From contig CM070899.1 of assembly GCA_036417435.1 (NCBI GenBank), positions 935,001-999,000 of the forward strand: a DNA stretch of 64,000 nucleotides, in the 5' to 3' direction. The notes under the pieces are model-generated. The model searched no databases, was not told the DNA's origin, and saw only the letters and a program-made list of their open reading frames with translations. The DNA comes from Inia geoffrensis (taxonomy: Eukaryota > Chordata > Mammalia > Artiodactyla > Iniidae). This document shows, in pieces, positions 22,504 through 41,149 of the stretch (position 1 is the first letter of the stretch; every line of letters starts with the position of its first letter). The position numbers and the translations under genes are program-made.

Positions 22504-22634
22504 AGGGGACTTCCCTGGCGCTCCAGTGCTTAAGCCTCCGCGCGTCCCCTGCAGGGGGGCGAGGGTTCAATCCCTGCTCAGGGAACTAGGTCCCGCATGC
22601 CGTGCGGGGTGGCGGAAAAAAAAAAAAAAAAAGC
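22504..22634 (+). mobile_element. Short CHR-type SINE
   Basis: It starts 'ggggacttccctggcgctccagtg', keeps a B-box-like 'gagggttcaatccctg', and ends in an A-tail at about 22,616-22,632. No clear target-site duplication was found. Confidence 0.85.
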
Positions 22635-23104
22635 TGAGAGCTCGGTGGGGAGGTCCTGTGATGTGTTCCCACACTACCCCCTCCCGCCCGTCCTGCACGT
22701 CCCCGGGTCACCTAGGCCCCCCCGACCCCCCGTCCCTCTCACGACTCCTCCAACCTGGCTGTTCTGAGTAGATCCCAGGCGTCACTTCATACTTCGGCTG
22801 TATTCCCAGAATGTAGCTATAATGCCGTCAGCACAGAGAACCTCTCAGGGTTCCAGGCTCCTGGACGCTGTTGGGACCGGCGTTTGTACAGTTGGCCTCA
22901 TGAAGACGCACACAAGGCCCACGCGCTGTGGCCGCCGGCACGTGTCTTGAGCCTCTTCATCCTCAAGTTCTCCCTCCCGGCTGTCCTGAGTTTGTCCCGA
23001 CCATATGTCTTCCGTGGCCGGGACTGGAGTGCGGTCCTCGTGGACGTGGTCACTCATCAGTGGTTCTTCAGTCGAGGGGAACGAGGCTCTCTGCTTGTTT
23101 GTGG

Positions 23105-23190
23105 TGTTTTTTTTTTTTTTTTTTGGTGGTTATTATACCTAACATAAAATTGATCATTTAACCATTTTAAATTAGGAGACAGCAGGATCC
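23105..23190 (-). mobile_element. L1 3'-end fragment
   Basis: After a T-run, the text 'acctaacataaaattgatcatttaaccattttaaatt' matches the reversed 3' region common to old mammalian L1s. Only a short remnant is present. Confidence 0.55.
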
Positions 23191-23261
23191 AGTATCTGTG
23201 AGATAAACAGCAGATCAAAAACAAACAACACGTATGCAACTAAAAACATAACCTCAGAGAC

Positions 23262-23490
23262 TTCCCTGGTGGCGCACTGGTTAAGACTCTGCGCTCCCAA
23301 CGCAGGGGGCCTGGGTTCGATCCCTGGTCAGGGAACTAGATCCCACATGCCACAACTGAGGAGCCCATCTGCCGCAAGTAAGGATCTGGTGAGTCGCAAC
23401 GAAGGAAGCCGCCTGCCACAACTAAGATCTGGTGCAACCAAACAAATAAATAAAATATTTTTTTTAAACTCAAAACATGAAAAAAAAAAA
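23262..23490 (+). mobile_element. CHR-related SINE, longer variant
   Basis: The head 'gacttccctggtggcgcact' is followed by 'gttcgatccctggtcaggga', an extended middle, and A-rich tails to about 23,490. An imperfect target duplication (acctcagaga before, gcctcagaag after) is visible. Confidence 0.85.
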
Positions 23491-23637
23491 ATAGCCTCAG
23501 AAGACAGAAAACAATAGGTGACAACTGACCCAACAACGGTGGTTGGAGATGGAAACCCTCCGACTCCCCTCTCAGACACTGACAGCTCAAGCATCACAAA
23601 GTTGTGGACTGTGTGGATAACACAAGAAATAGAGGCG

Positions 23638-23867
23638 TTTTTTTTTTTTTTTGCGGTACACGGGCCTCTCACTGTTGTGGCCTCACTGTTGTGGCCTCTC
23701 CCGTTGTGGAGCACAGGCTCCGGACGTGCAGGCTCAGTGGCCGTGGCTCACGGGCCCAGCCGCTCCGCGGCATGTGGGATCCTCCCGGACCGGGGCACGA
23801 ACCCGTGTCCCCTGCATCGGCAGGCGGACTCTCAAACACTGCACCACCAGGGAAGCCCGAGACACAC
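23638..23867 (-). mobile_element. CHR-type SINE with internal duplication
   Basis: A T-run is followed by 'gcggtacacgggcc' and the full CHR body to 'ccaccagggaagccc'. The segment 'cactgttgtggcct' is present twice in tandem near 23,669-23,697, unlike the other copies here. Confidence 0.9.
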
Positions 23868-23869
23868 TC

Positions 23870-24170
23870 TTTTCTAGTACAAATGGGACATTCTCCAAAT
23901 TAACATATATCATTAGGTCCCCAAAGAGGCCTCAGAATGGCTTGGGAGGTGAAAGCAGCCACCCTGGAGGTAAGTGGACAAGGAATCAGTACCTATGAAG
24001 TGCTGGAGGAAAGTGATTTCCAACCTAGAATTCTATACCTGCCCGAGCTATCATTCAAGTGTGAGGGTTTAATAAAAACTTCTCAGACATGCAAGGTGTT
24101 AAAATGTATCTTCCACGCATGCACTGTGTCTCAAGCAGCTACTGAAGGCTGCGCTCCATCAAAACGAGAG
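23870..24170 (+). mobile_element. Old L1 fragment, ORF1-like region
   Basis: The text 'ccaacctagaattctatacc' and 'cattcaagtgtgagggtttaataaaaacttctcagaca' matches the late ORF1 part of ancient L1s. It is broken by stops and is not functional. Limits are approximate. Confidence 0.6.
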
Positions 24171-25255
24171 TAAACCAAGAAATAGACCAGGCAGACGGAC
24201 GTCCAGCATCTGACTCAGGAGCCGGGGGGAGGTGAGCGCACAGGGGGCTCTGAAGGGAGATGTCTGCGGGACAACCGTGCCCCTGGGACTGTCAGCCATC
24301 CAGGTCAGTGTGACGCAAGAGATGGCACGTCGGGGGTATGTGAGGATGGGGCTTCCCCAGGAGTGTCTCCTTTGGCCCATCTGACCTGTGCCAGAGGACT
24401 GGGAGACGGCCCTGGTGGGTTCAGAAGCAGAAATACAGGACAGCCCAACCCCCAGCCAGATGCCCTGCCTGTGGGGGGCCTGGATATCCCTAGGTCATCT
24501 GTGTCCCTGCCCACTGATGGCCCCAGAACAGTTCCCAAAAACCCTCAGGGAGGCTGAGGCCAGACCTGGACCCCATGGCTCTGCTCGGCTTCTGTTCTCC
24601 TGGTGCCTCCAGGTGAGCAGTTGGTCAAAACAAAAGAGACTCTAGCTCGGGGGACACACACCGAACGCTGACGGGTTCAGAGGAGGCACCGGACAGTCTA
24701 CATTGTCTGCAGGAAGTTACTTTGCTGGGGGCAGGGTCCTCCCCATGCAGCTTCCAGGGCACCAGAAATGTGCTATATTCCGTGACCTGGCTCCTGCGTG
24801 TCTATTTTACTATTATCCTTTAAACTGTACTTTATACAAAGACATTTTTTATTCTCCTCTGCATGTACACATTTCACGTTTCAGTGTTTGTAAATCAGTG
24901 GCGCTCCTTCCCCTGGCACTAAGCCAGCAGAATGGTGATAGAAAGCAGGGCAGAGTTCCCAGTAGGAGGGAAACTATGCAGGAGTGGGTCAGCCGGCGGA
25001 GAGGAAGTCTGGACGTAGGTGATCCGGAGAAACGAGGAGAGCTGCGCCGTCTGGGCACACGGGGAGCCGCACGGACCCTGAGTCTCTCCCACGTGACTGC
25101 AGACCCGATGCCACCCCAACTCACCTTCCTGCCATTGGTTTTGTCACACTTGTTCTAACATTTGTAAGGAGAAAAGGTCAATGATAAGTAAGTTAATTCT
25201 GAAACAATGCCTGTAAAACCAGGTATGAAGATGCACTCAAAAGCACAGCAGTGAT

Positions 25256-25376
25256 GGGCTTCCCTGGCGGTCCAGTGGTCAAGACCCTGCACTTCCACGG
25301 CAGGGGGCCTGGGTCCGATTCCTGGTCGGGGAACTAAGATCCCACATGCCACACAGTGAGGCCAAAACAAAAAAAA
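25256..25376 (+). mobile_element. Short CHR-type SINE
   Basis: The head 'gggcttccctggcggtccag', then 'gggtccgattcctggtcggg', end in a short A-rich tail near 25,376. It is the shorter, older subtype. Confidence 0.85.
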
Positions 25377-25802
25377 GCCAAACCAGGGCGATGAAACAGG
25401 CTGATGCTGGGGCAGCAGAGTCTATGGAGGGTGGCAGGGTGGAAAAGGAAGCTTGAAGACAGACCCCCCCCCCCGGGCGTCCACAGGTCACTCTGCTCTG
25501 TGCCCAGGCTGGGGGCCCAGGGGTCCCCTTTGGAAAGAGACGCTGAGAGGCCCACAGAAAGGACCCCCCGTCACTGAAACCTGAGGGCCCCACCCGGGGG
25601 CTGGTTCGACAGTTTGCAGCGCGGCGCCCCCAGTTGACAACACATCCACCCAGACACAGACGAGGTGCCCCGAGCCCCCGAATTAAAGGAAAGAGAGAGA
25701 GTGAGCGTGGGCCAGAAAAACCCAACTGTACCCACATTCGGGTGGAAGACACAGAAGTGGGAGAGAGAACAGCTCCCATCAGGTTAAAAATACAACGGGA
25801 GG

Positions 25803-26010
25803 GGCTTCCCTGGTGGTGCAGTGGTTGAGAGTCCGCCTACCGATGCAGGGGACACGGGTTCGTGCCCCCGTCCGGGAAGATCCCACATGCCGCGGAGCGG
25901 CTGGGCCCGTGGGTCGTGGCCGCTGAGCCTGCGCGTCCGGAGCCTGTGCTCCGCAACGGGAGAGGCCACGGCAGTGAGAGGCCCGCGTACCGCAAAGCAA
26001 AAAAAAAACA
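25803..26010 (+). mobile_element. CHR-type SINE with target-site duplication
   Basis: It is a complete body from 'ggcttccctggtggtgcagt' to 'cgcgtaccgcaaagc' plus an A-tail. Near-identical flanks acaacgggag (before) and acaacaggag (after) look like the target duplication. Confidence 0.92.
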
Positions 26011-26724
26011 ACAGGAGAAATATGGAAAAGACAGATGGACTGAAAGATAAAACTGAGAAACTCCTGTAAAGACAAAGAGACATAAATAAAGAGGAAAGTT
26101 AAGAAAATTAGGGGATCGTTCACGTAATCGAACATCCAACTAACCGGAGTTCCAGACAGAAGAGAGAAAATGGAAGGAAAAAAACGATCAAAGAAACAAT
26201 ACAAAGATTTCCCACACGGAAGGGCACCTGCTTCCAGACTGAAACGGTCACTGCTTACTTGGCCAAGGACTAAGAAACCCAGGGTATCACGGAAGCTGGG
26301 GACCCAAGTGGCTGCAGAGGGAAAGGAGTTCCCCACACATGGTCAGGGCCTAGAAAGGCACCGCGGCTCAGCGGTCAGCCTGGTGCTGGAAGCTTCGTGG
26401 TGGGAAAATGACACTCCTATCAGAATTACCCATCTGGTCAGGCATCCGTCAGGGTGAGGGGCTGGTGACATTTCCACACACGTGAAGGTCCTCCCTGATC
26501 AGCTTTCACGAGGCATTTCGAGGACTAGGAGGACGTGCACCAGCGAAATGAGGAAGGGAACCAGGGACGGGGAGGCGTGGGGCCAGCGACCCGGGGCTGG
26601 AACTCATCTGGGAGATAGGAGACCCCTGGGTCCCAGAGGAGGAAACGCCAGCCCAGGGCGAAAGGAGGAGGAGCTGCCACCGGGACAGACCAACTGCAGG
26701 ACAACCGGGGCATTGACCTTGGTG

Positions 26725-27180
26725 GGGGTGACAGGTTCTCCAGAGAAACAGAACACATATGCGGGTATGTGTTATATATAGAAGTGCAAAGTAGGCCGGA
26801 TATACATACCCATTTATTATGAGGAATTGGCTCACGCACAGTTACGGAGGCTGACAAGTCCCCAGGTCTGCAGCCGGCCGGCTGGAGACCCAGGGGCGCC
26901 GGAGGTGTGAGGTCCTGCCTGAGTCTGTGTCCCAAGGCAGGAGACCGCTGTCCGAGCTGGAGTCCGTCGGGCCAGGAGAGCGGATTTTGCATCACTCACT
27001 TCTGCTCTGTTGAGGCCTCCAGGACTGGACGAGGCCCACCCGCGAGGGGAGGGCACCTGCTTGACTCAGTCCACCCGTTCAGATGTTACTCTCAACCAGA
27101 GATGCCCAGAAGAGAGTCCCACCAAATACCTGGGCGCCCATGGCCCAGCCAGGTCCATACATAAGATTAAACATCACAGA
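26725..27180. repeat. Ancient mammalian interspersed repeat, family not assigned
   Basis: It begins 'acaggttctccagagaaacagaac' and ends 'tacataagattaaacatcaca', with 'gaggaattggctcacgcacagttacggaggctga' inside. I recognise these phrases from widespread mammalian repeat copies but cannot name the family with confidence. Confidence 0.55.
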
Positions 27181-28190
27181 AGGAAAGGAGGAAACGGCAG
27201 GGCTTAAATCGGAAACTCAGACTCGCCTGTGGCAGGACGGGTAACCAGAACGCACGTCAGATGCCACGGGGCGCGCCCTCTCAGCCAGCACAGTGACACC
27301 CGCACTGACTCAGCTGGCAATCCTGAGGGGGACGCACTGGGAGAGAAGGAAGGGGACGTGCCGGTGGGGAACCCTCCAGGGCCGCGAGCCCGAGGCAGTG
27401 GACACCTCTCCCACGTCCACTCCCTCCCGCCTCACCTCCTCCTCACAGTCCTAGCCCGGGGTTGGGGGCGTACACCCTCCCTGGGGTGTGCTCAGGGAAG
27501 GCACTGTGCCCCCCACACCCTGGCCCAGATCTTAGAGGTGAATGGTCACTGGTCCTCACAGTGGGGGCTTCCGGGCAAGTGTTTCCTCCTAATATGCAAA
27601 GAGACTCTCCTCCCCTTTACTGATGCCACTGCGTCTGTAGGTGATGCCTGGGCCACGGCAGCCATGTTGAGATCATGAGGTTGAGTAGGGGCTGACCTGC
27701 TGTGCCAGGGGGACGTGCTCCGTGGAAGGGTTGGGGGCCTCTTCCTTCCAGACTTCTCGTCGGAGACTGCCGACCCCACGCTGTTGGAGCTATGCTGGTG
27801 GCTCTCCTGGTTGCCTGTGGCTGAGCTGGCCTGACCAATGCAGTCAGAGGAAAATGCCCACAACCAATAAATCAAGAAATGGCCGCATGAGCAGAGAGCT
27901 TGGACGGGAAACATCAAAAGAATCAGCCCGAAGGGTTGACAGTGGCTGCCTCTGGTGGGGTCGAACAGTGGAGAGGGCTGGGCTGGGGGCTAGTCGTTTT
28001 GTGTATGAGTCTTGCACTAATATTTAACGTTTTTCTTTTTCCTTTCGCTGTGTATGTGCATCACTTTGAAAAAACGATTAACTTGAAAAAGAGCGAAACA
28101 CTCAAACCAAATGAAACTAAAAATCCAGCACAAACAAGAAACACTTAACCATCACTAAAATTCCCTAACTCAGGTGAAAAGAAAAGGCTT
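27181..28190. other. Intergenic with possible degraded repeats
   Basis: No coding exon is seen. The stretch 27,640-27,845 and the text 'gttgacagtggctgcctctgg' near 27,937 resemble diverged interspersed repeats without a secure family. Confidence 0.4.
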
Positions 28191-28194
28191 CTTG

Positions 28195-28316
28195 GGACTT
28201 CCCTGGTGGTCCAGTGGTTAGGACTCGGTGCTCTCACTGCCGTGGCCCGGGTTCAGTCCCTGGTCGGGGAACTAAGATGCTGCAAGTGGTGCAGCGCGGC
28301 CATAAAAAAAAAAAAG
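28195..28316 (+). mobile_element. Short CHR-type SINE
   Basis: The head 'gggacttccctggtggtccag', the middle 'gggttcagtccctggtcggg' and an A-tail to 28,315 are clear. Flanks aaggcttct and aatggcttc may be a worn target duplication. Confidence 0.85.
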
Positions 28317-30174
28317 AAATGGCTTCCCCAGGTTCCCAGAAAGATCAGGGGTTTTGCATGGCCCCTGCTTTCTGTTGCTGTCCCTGGCACCCCCCTGAGG
28401 ACCTCAAAAGGTGAGACCTTTAGCCCCAGGAGGTAGCCTTACTGCGCCCGGCCCTCAGCCCCTTTGCTTAGCATGCCAGACCCACTGGTGCCCAGCCTGG
28501 ATGCACTTTGCTCCTGGCTGCAGAGATGCAGAGGGTAGGGCGCCGCCCCTGCAAACACACACTTGGGGGCAGCTCGTCATCAGTAACCAGGTGGCGTGAA
28601 TCCAGCCCCCTGCCAGCTGCCCCAGGCCCTCTCTTCCTCTACCCACTCCCTGCTTTCGGGGTATCACTATTCCTCTGGACCTGGTGTCTGCTACACCCCT
28701 GTAGCTCACCAGTGTCACCCCTGGAGCCCCGCCCAACCCCTCACTTGGGCCCCGTCCTCAGGCTTCCTCTGCACCCACTTCTGCCACCAGCCAGCAGGCT
28801 CCCACGCCCACGCCCCTGACCTTGACCCTCTCCGCCCGCCCCACTCTTGGTAGATGACCTCGTCGCTGCCTCTTACAGAGGAAGGGGAGGCGGCGGCCAG
28901 CAGGAGTTCCCCCAGTCCTGCCAGGGCCCAGCAGACTGAATCCCACCCGGGACCCCGCCCTCGCTCTCGCGTCCACACCGTACTCCCAGAACCCTCGAAT
29001 GGGGAACCTTACGTGGCAAAGACGCAGTTAAGTGAAGGGCCCTGAGGTAGGGGGATCCAGGGTCATAGGGGAGGCCGGTGTTGTCACAGGGCCCTTGTGG
29101 GGGATGGCAGGGGGCTCAGAGTAGAGATGCGACAGCAGGAGGCAGAGCCCTAGAGAGAACAGGACGGCTGGCCGCCGGCCGGGAAGGTGGAGGAAGGGCC
29201 AGGAGCCGAGGCGTGCGGCCGCTTCCAGAGGCTGTTAGAGGCCAGGAAGGGGCTCTCCCTGGAGCCCCCGGACGCAGCCCTGCCGTGCCTCGGCTTCAGC
29301 CCAGGGAGGCCCGTCAGGGCTTCTGCCTTCACAGCTCTAGGATAACCAGTCTGTGCCGTTTTAAGCCGCCGAGCTCGCGGCAGCCCTGGGGCACTGACGC
29401 TCAGGGTGAGGGTCTCCATCCAGCCCGCGCTCACCCGGCCGCACCCGAGCGCCTCTGAATGCGGCTCGGCGGGGCCTCCAAAGTCCCCTCATTCCCAAAC
29501 CCAGAGGCGGGTTTTCAAGAGGCTCCTCGTGGCTCGGGCCCTGGCCCCCCCGAGCTGTCCCCCAGCCAGACACCTCCGCCTGCACCTGCCCCCATGGGGC
29601 CCAAGGCCAGCCACCTGCGCGCCCCGCTCTGGACGACGGCCCGAGTCCCTCCACTGGCCTCATGCTCCCCCGGCCGGGCGGCCACAGCGCCCTTCCAGAG
29701 GCAGAGCCCGACCACCGCGCCCGTCTGGGACCTTCCACGGCTCCCCGTGCCCTCCGAGGGGCCCAGCACAGCCCGCTGGCTGCCCCGTGGGCCGTGGCAC
29801 CCTCTTCCACCCTGTCCTTCTCGTCCTCCTGGATCCTCGGGTCTCTGCGAACAGAGCCTCGTCAGCGGGCCCCCCCGCAGCCCGGCCCCCCTCGACCGCG
29901 CCGTGTTCTTGTCCTAACGCCCTCCGAACCCCAGTTCCACGCTGCCTGTCCCCAGCGAGCCCTCCAGACACACGGCTGAACTCCCTCTGCCTCTGAGGAA
30001 CACCCCGCCAGGCCTCACTCCAGACCCCCACCGTGCGCCCTGTCCCCAGGCCCACGGCTAGGCTGCAGGGGCCTGGTCCCGACCTAGCACAAAGGGCGCC
30101 GGGACTGCAGCCGACGGGGCTGGTGTCCACAGCCAGCGTGGAACGCTCTGGAACGGTCTCACTGATGTACTTTT
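28317..30174. other. GC-rich intergenic, nothing recognised
   Basis: No repeat family or exon could be supported in this stretch. Long open frames on both strands reflect high GC content and share no recognisable domain. Confidence 0.45.
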
Positions 30175-31660
30175 TCTTCTTTAAAAGAAGTGAACTGAAA
30201 ATCACATCACGTTAACCGTCTTACCTTGTACACTTCGGTAGCATTTAGCACATTCACAGTGTGTTTAACCACCAGCCTCCCTAGTTCCAGAACATTCTCA
30301 CCACCCGGAAAGGACACTCTGCCCCATTAAGCACGCACTCCCTGTTCTCCCCTCCCCCAGCTCCTGGCAACCCCTAAGCTGCTTTCTGTCCCTATGGATT
30401 TACCTATTCTGGACGTTTCATATAAATGGATCATATAACGTGGGACCTTTTGTCTGCCTTCTTTCACTCAGCATGACGTCTTCAAGGCTCCTCAGTGTGG
30501 CAGCACGTGTCAGAATTTCATTCCATTTTAAAAAAAATTTTTATTGAAGCATACTTGATTTACAGTGTTGTGTTACTTTCAGGTGTACAGCAAAGTGATT
30601 CAGTTACACGTACACGTATATCCACTCTATTAGATTCTTTCCCATACAGGTCATTACAGAGTATTGAGTTCCCTGTGCTGTACAGCAGGTCCTTATTAGT
30701 GATCTAGTTTATATAGCAGTGTGTATATGTCCGTCCCAATCTCCCAATTTATCCCTCCTCCCCACCCCCTGGTAACCAAGTTTGTTTTCTACATCTGTGA
30801 TTCTATTTGTTTTGTAAATAAGTTCATCTGTAACTCTTTTTTTTTTTTTTTTGCCTGCGTTGGGTCTTTGTTGCTGGGCGCGGGCTTTTCTCTAGTTCTA
30901 GTTGCGGTGAGCGGGGGCTGCTCTTCGTTGTGGTGCGCGGGCTTCTCATTGCGGTGGCTTCTCTTGTTGTGGAGCACGGGCTCTAGGCACGTGGGCTTCA
31001 GTAGCTGTGGCTCGTGGGCTCTCAAGCGCAGGCTCAGCAGTTGTGGCTCACGGGCTTCGCTGCTCCGCGGCATGTGGGATCTTCCCAGACCAGGGCTCGA
31101 ACCCGTGTCCCCTGCATTGGCAGGCGGGTTCCCAACCACTGCGCCACCAGGGGAGCCCCTGTACCATTTTTCAGGTTCCACACATAAGTGATGTCATGGT
31201 GTTTGTCTTTCTCTTTCTGACTTACTTCACTTAGTATGATAATCTCTAGGTCTATTCACGTTGCTGCAAATGGCATTATTTCCTTCTTTTTTATGGCTGA
31301 GAATATTCCACCGTATATAGGTACCAACCTTCTTTATCCATTCTTCTGTCGATGGACATTGAGGTGCTTCCGTGTCTTGGCTATTCTAAATAGTGCTGCA
31401 ATGAAAAACTTTATTCCTCTTTATGGCTGAGTCACATTCTCCTGTGTGGCAGACCACACTGTTTATCTGGTCATCAGCTGATGGACACGGCTTGCTCCGA
31501 CCTTTTGCTATTGTGAATACTGCCAGTATCTGTTTGAGTCCGTTTTGAAGCCTTGGATAGACACCCGGGAGCAGAATTGCTGGGTCACCCAGCAACTGTG
31601 TTTAACTGCCTGAGGAAGTGCCAGGCCGCTTCCTGCAGGGGTGGCGCCTTGCTGACATTC
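30175..31660 (-). mobile_element. Nested L1/L1/SINE cluster
   Basis: An older L1 3' end (30,175-30,523 and 31,406-31,660) is split by a younger L1 3' end (30,524-30,837 and 31,159-31,405). That copy is split by a long CHR SINE at 30,838-31,158. All three lie in minus orientation. The outer arms are recognised by 'catataaatggatcatataa' and 'cagaattgctgggtcac'. The inner L1 is recognised by 'gtgtacagcaaagtgattca' and 'ctgacttacttcacttagta'. None carries a complete reading frame. Confidence 0.8.
30838..31158 (-). mobile_element. Long CHR-related SINE inside L1
   Basis: A T-run at 30,838-30,852 is followed by 'gcctgcgttgggtctttgtt' and the head at 'ccaccaggggagcccc'. It interrupts the L1 text 'aagttcatctgtaac...ttttcaggttccacac'. 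Worn flanks ctgtaactctttt and ctgtaccattttt look like its target duplication. Confidence 0.88.
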
Positions 31661-32079
31661 TGAGGGCACCCAAGCTCTGCAACCTACACCGCAAGCTGTC
31701 TCAGCCTGCATCAACGTCAAATGCCACGTCCCCCCAAATGTGAGCAAAATGCTGCTCTGTGGAGTTGCTGGCTCTTCCCTGCATCTGAGCTGCGGCTTCC
31801 TGGGCAGCCCAGCCAGTGGGCGGAGGGGCTGGGAGCAAAGCTCCTCCTTGGTCTGGGCCGCTGCTGTGCCGGCTCTGTGGCTGGTTCCCATTTTCACACA
31901 AACACAAGAGGAAATGGCCTGTGTTCGAGGGAGGGAGCACACCCTGGGTCCCGTGTGTGTGGAGGAAGAGGCCCGCCTGGCTGTTGGGCAGGATGGGACC
32001 AGCTTCTAGGATGGGCTCTCTGGCGGATGCTCACTCTGGCCTCCAGGACACTATGTGGCCAGGCCAAGGCTGGGAAGTG

Positions 32080-32595
32080 CACTGCCCTACAGAGTTACGG
32101 GGGTGATTGCTAGTCTCTTATGATGGCCCTTATAAACCATGTGTCCCAGGTCTCCTACCCTTGGGAAGTACCGCCCCCCCCCCAGAAGAATCTGGGGTGG
32201 CCAAGACTTACTTTCTGGCCCATAGGACGCAGTGCTGTCAGACACCCCGGGCTGGGTCGTGAGAAGCGTGGCCCCGTGACCGTGGACTGGGCAGCTGCCA
32301 TGGAATAACCCCACTACTCTGAGACCGCCATGCTCCCAGGAAGCCCAAGCCGGCCACACTGAGAGGCCACGCTCAGGGAGAGGGCCAGCCAGCCACCCAG
32401 CTAGGGCACCAGACATCCTGAACGTGCATCCCTTCAGAAGATCCCACCCCAGCTGCTACCTGACCACACTGCAGAGAAGCCCCAAGGGGGAGCCGCCCAG
32501 CTGAGCCAGGGCCATCCACAGACCAAGACAGAGACGAACAAAGGGGGGCTTTAAGCCACGAATTTTGGGGGTGCTTTGTTACACAGCAATGGATA
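32080..32595 (+). mobile_element. Degraded ERVL-MaLR (MLT1-like) LTR
   Basis: It ends with 'ttaagccacgaattttgggggtgctttgttacacagcaatggataac', which is characteristic of MLT1-type LTR 3' ends. The body includes 'tgagaggccacgctcag' and 'cttcagaagatcccaccccagctgc'. It is a solo, non-coding remnant. The subfamily is not assigned and the 5' limit is uncertain. Confidence 0.6.
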
Positions 32596-33065
32596 ACAGG
32601 GACATGGGAGTCAATTTCAAGCCCACCTGGGCTGTCCCCCCTGGGGCCATAGGTCAGAGAGCAGGTGCAGGTCAGGGCTCAGCTGCCCCACCCCACCATT
32701 TGTGCCTGTCCCTGGGGAGGCAGTGGCCGCATTTGAAGCAGGTCCTTGGGATCCACAGCCAAGCAAGGAGGGGGCCCTTCCTCAGCAGGGAGGGGCTTCT
32801 TGGGGGAGGGAAGAGCACTCAGGTGTCTGTCAGGTGGAAGAGGGGCAGCCCCAGAGACAGCAAGTGGCAGCTCCTCCCAGTGGGGCAGCAGGGGCAGGGG
32901 GACAGTCTGGCCCAGGCCAGCTCCCCGCCAGCCCGCCGGAGCCCCGCGGGGAGGGCCTGGCTCTGCCTAGACCCTGGGCCCTCTCCCTTCCCCACTCAGG
33001 CTCTTCTCACCTTGCCCTCTTTGAGAGCCTTCTCTCCCTCCACCCAGGGGCCCCAAGAGGTATAG

Positions 33066-41090
<8,025 letters not shown>

Positions 41091-41142
41091 AACTCCAGGG
41101 GGTCTGGACGAGCCCAGTTCTGGACACCTGCTCCGCAAACCT

Positions 41143-41148
41143 AATAAA
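41143..41148 (+). terminator. NUDT14: NUDT14 poly(A) signal
   Basis: AATAAA lies 52 bases after the stop, followed by a GT-rich stretch (ggctggtgtagc, then gcctgtgtccgctg) suited to cleavage-factor binding. This gives a very short 3'UTR. Confidence 0.9.
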
Positions 41149-41149
41149 G

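Noticed and set aside
23262..28316. tRNA-like B-box sequences (gggttcgatccctgg and variants)
   Set aside because: These are heads of CHR SINEs, not functional tRNA genes. No cloverleaf is intact.
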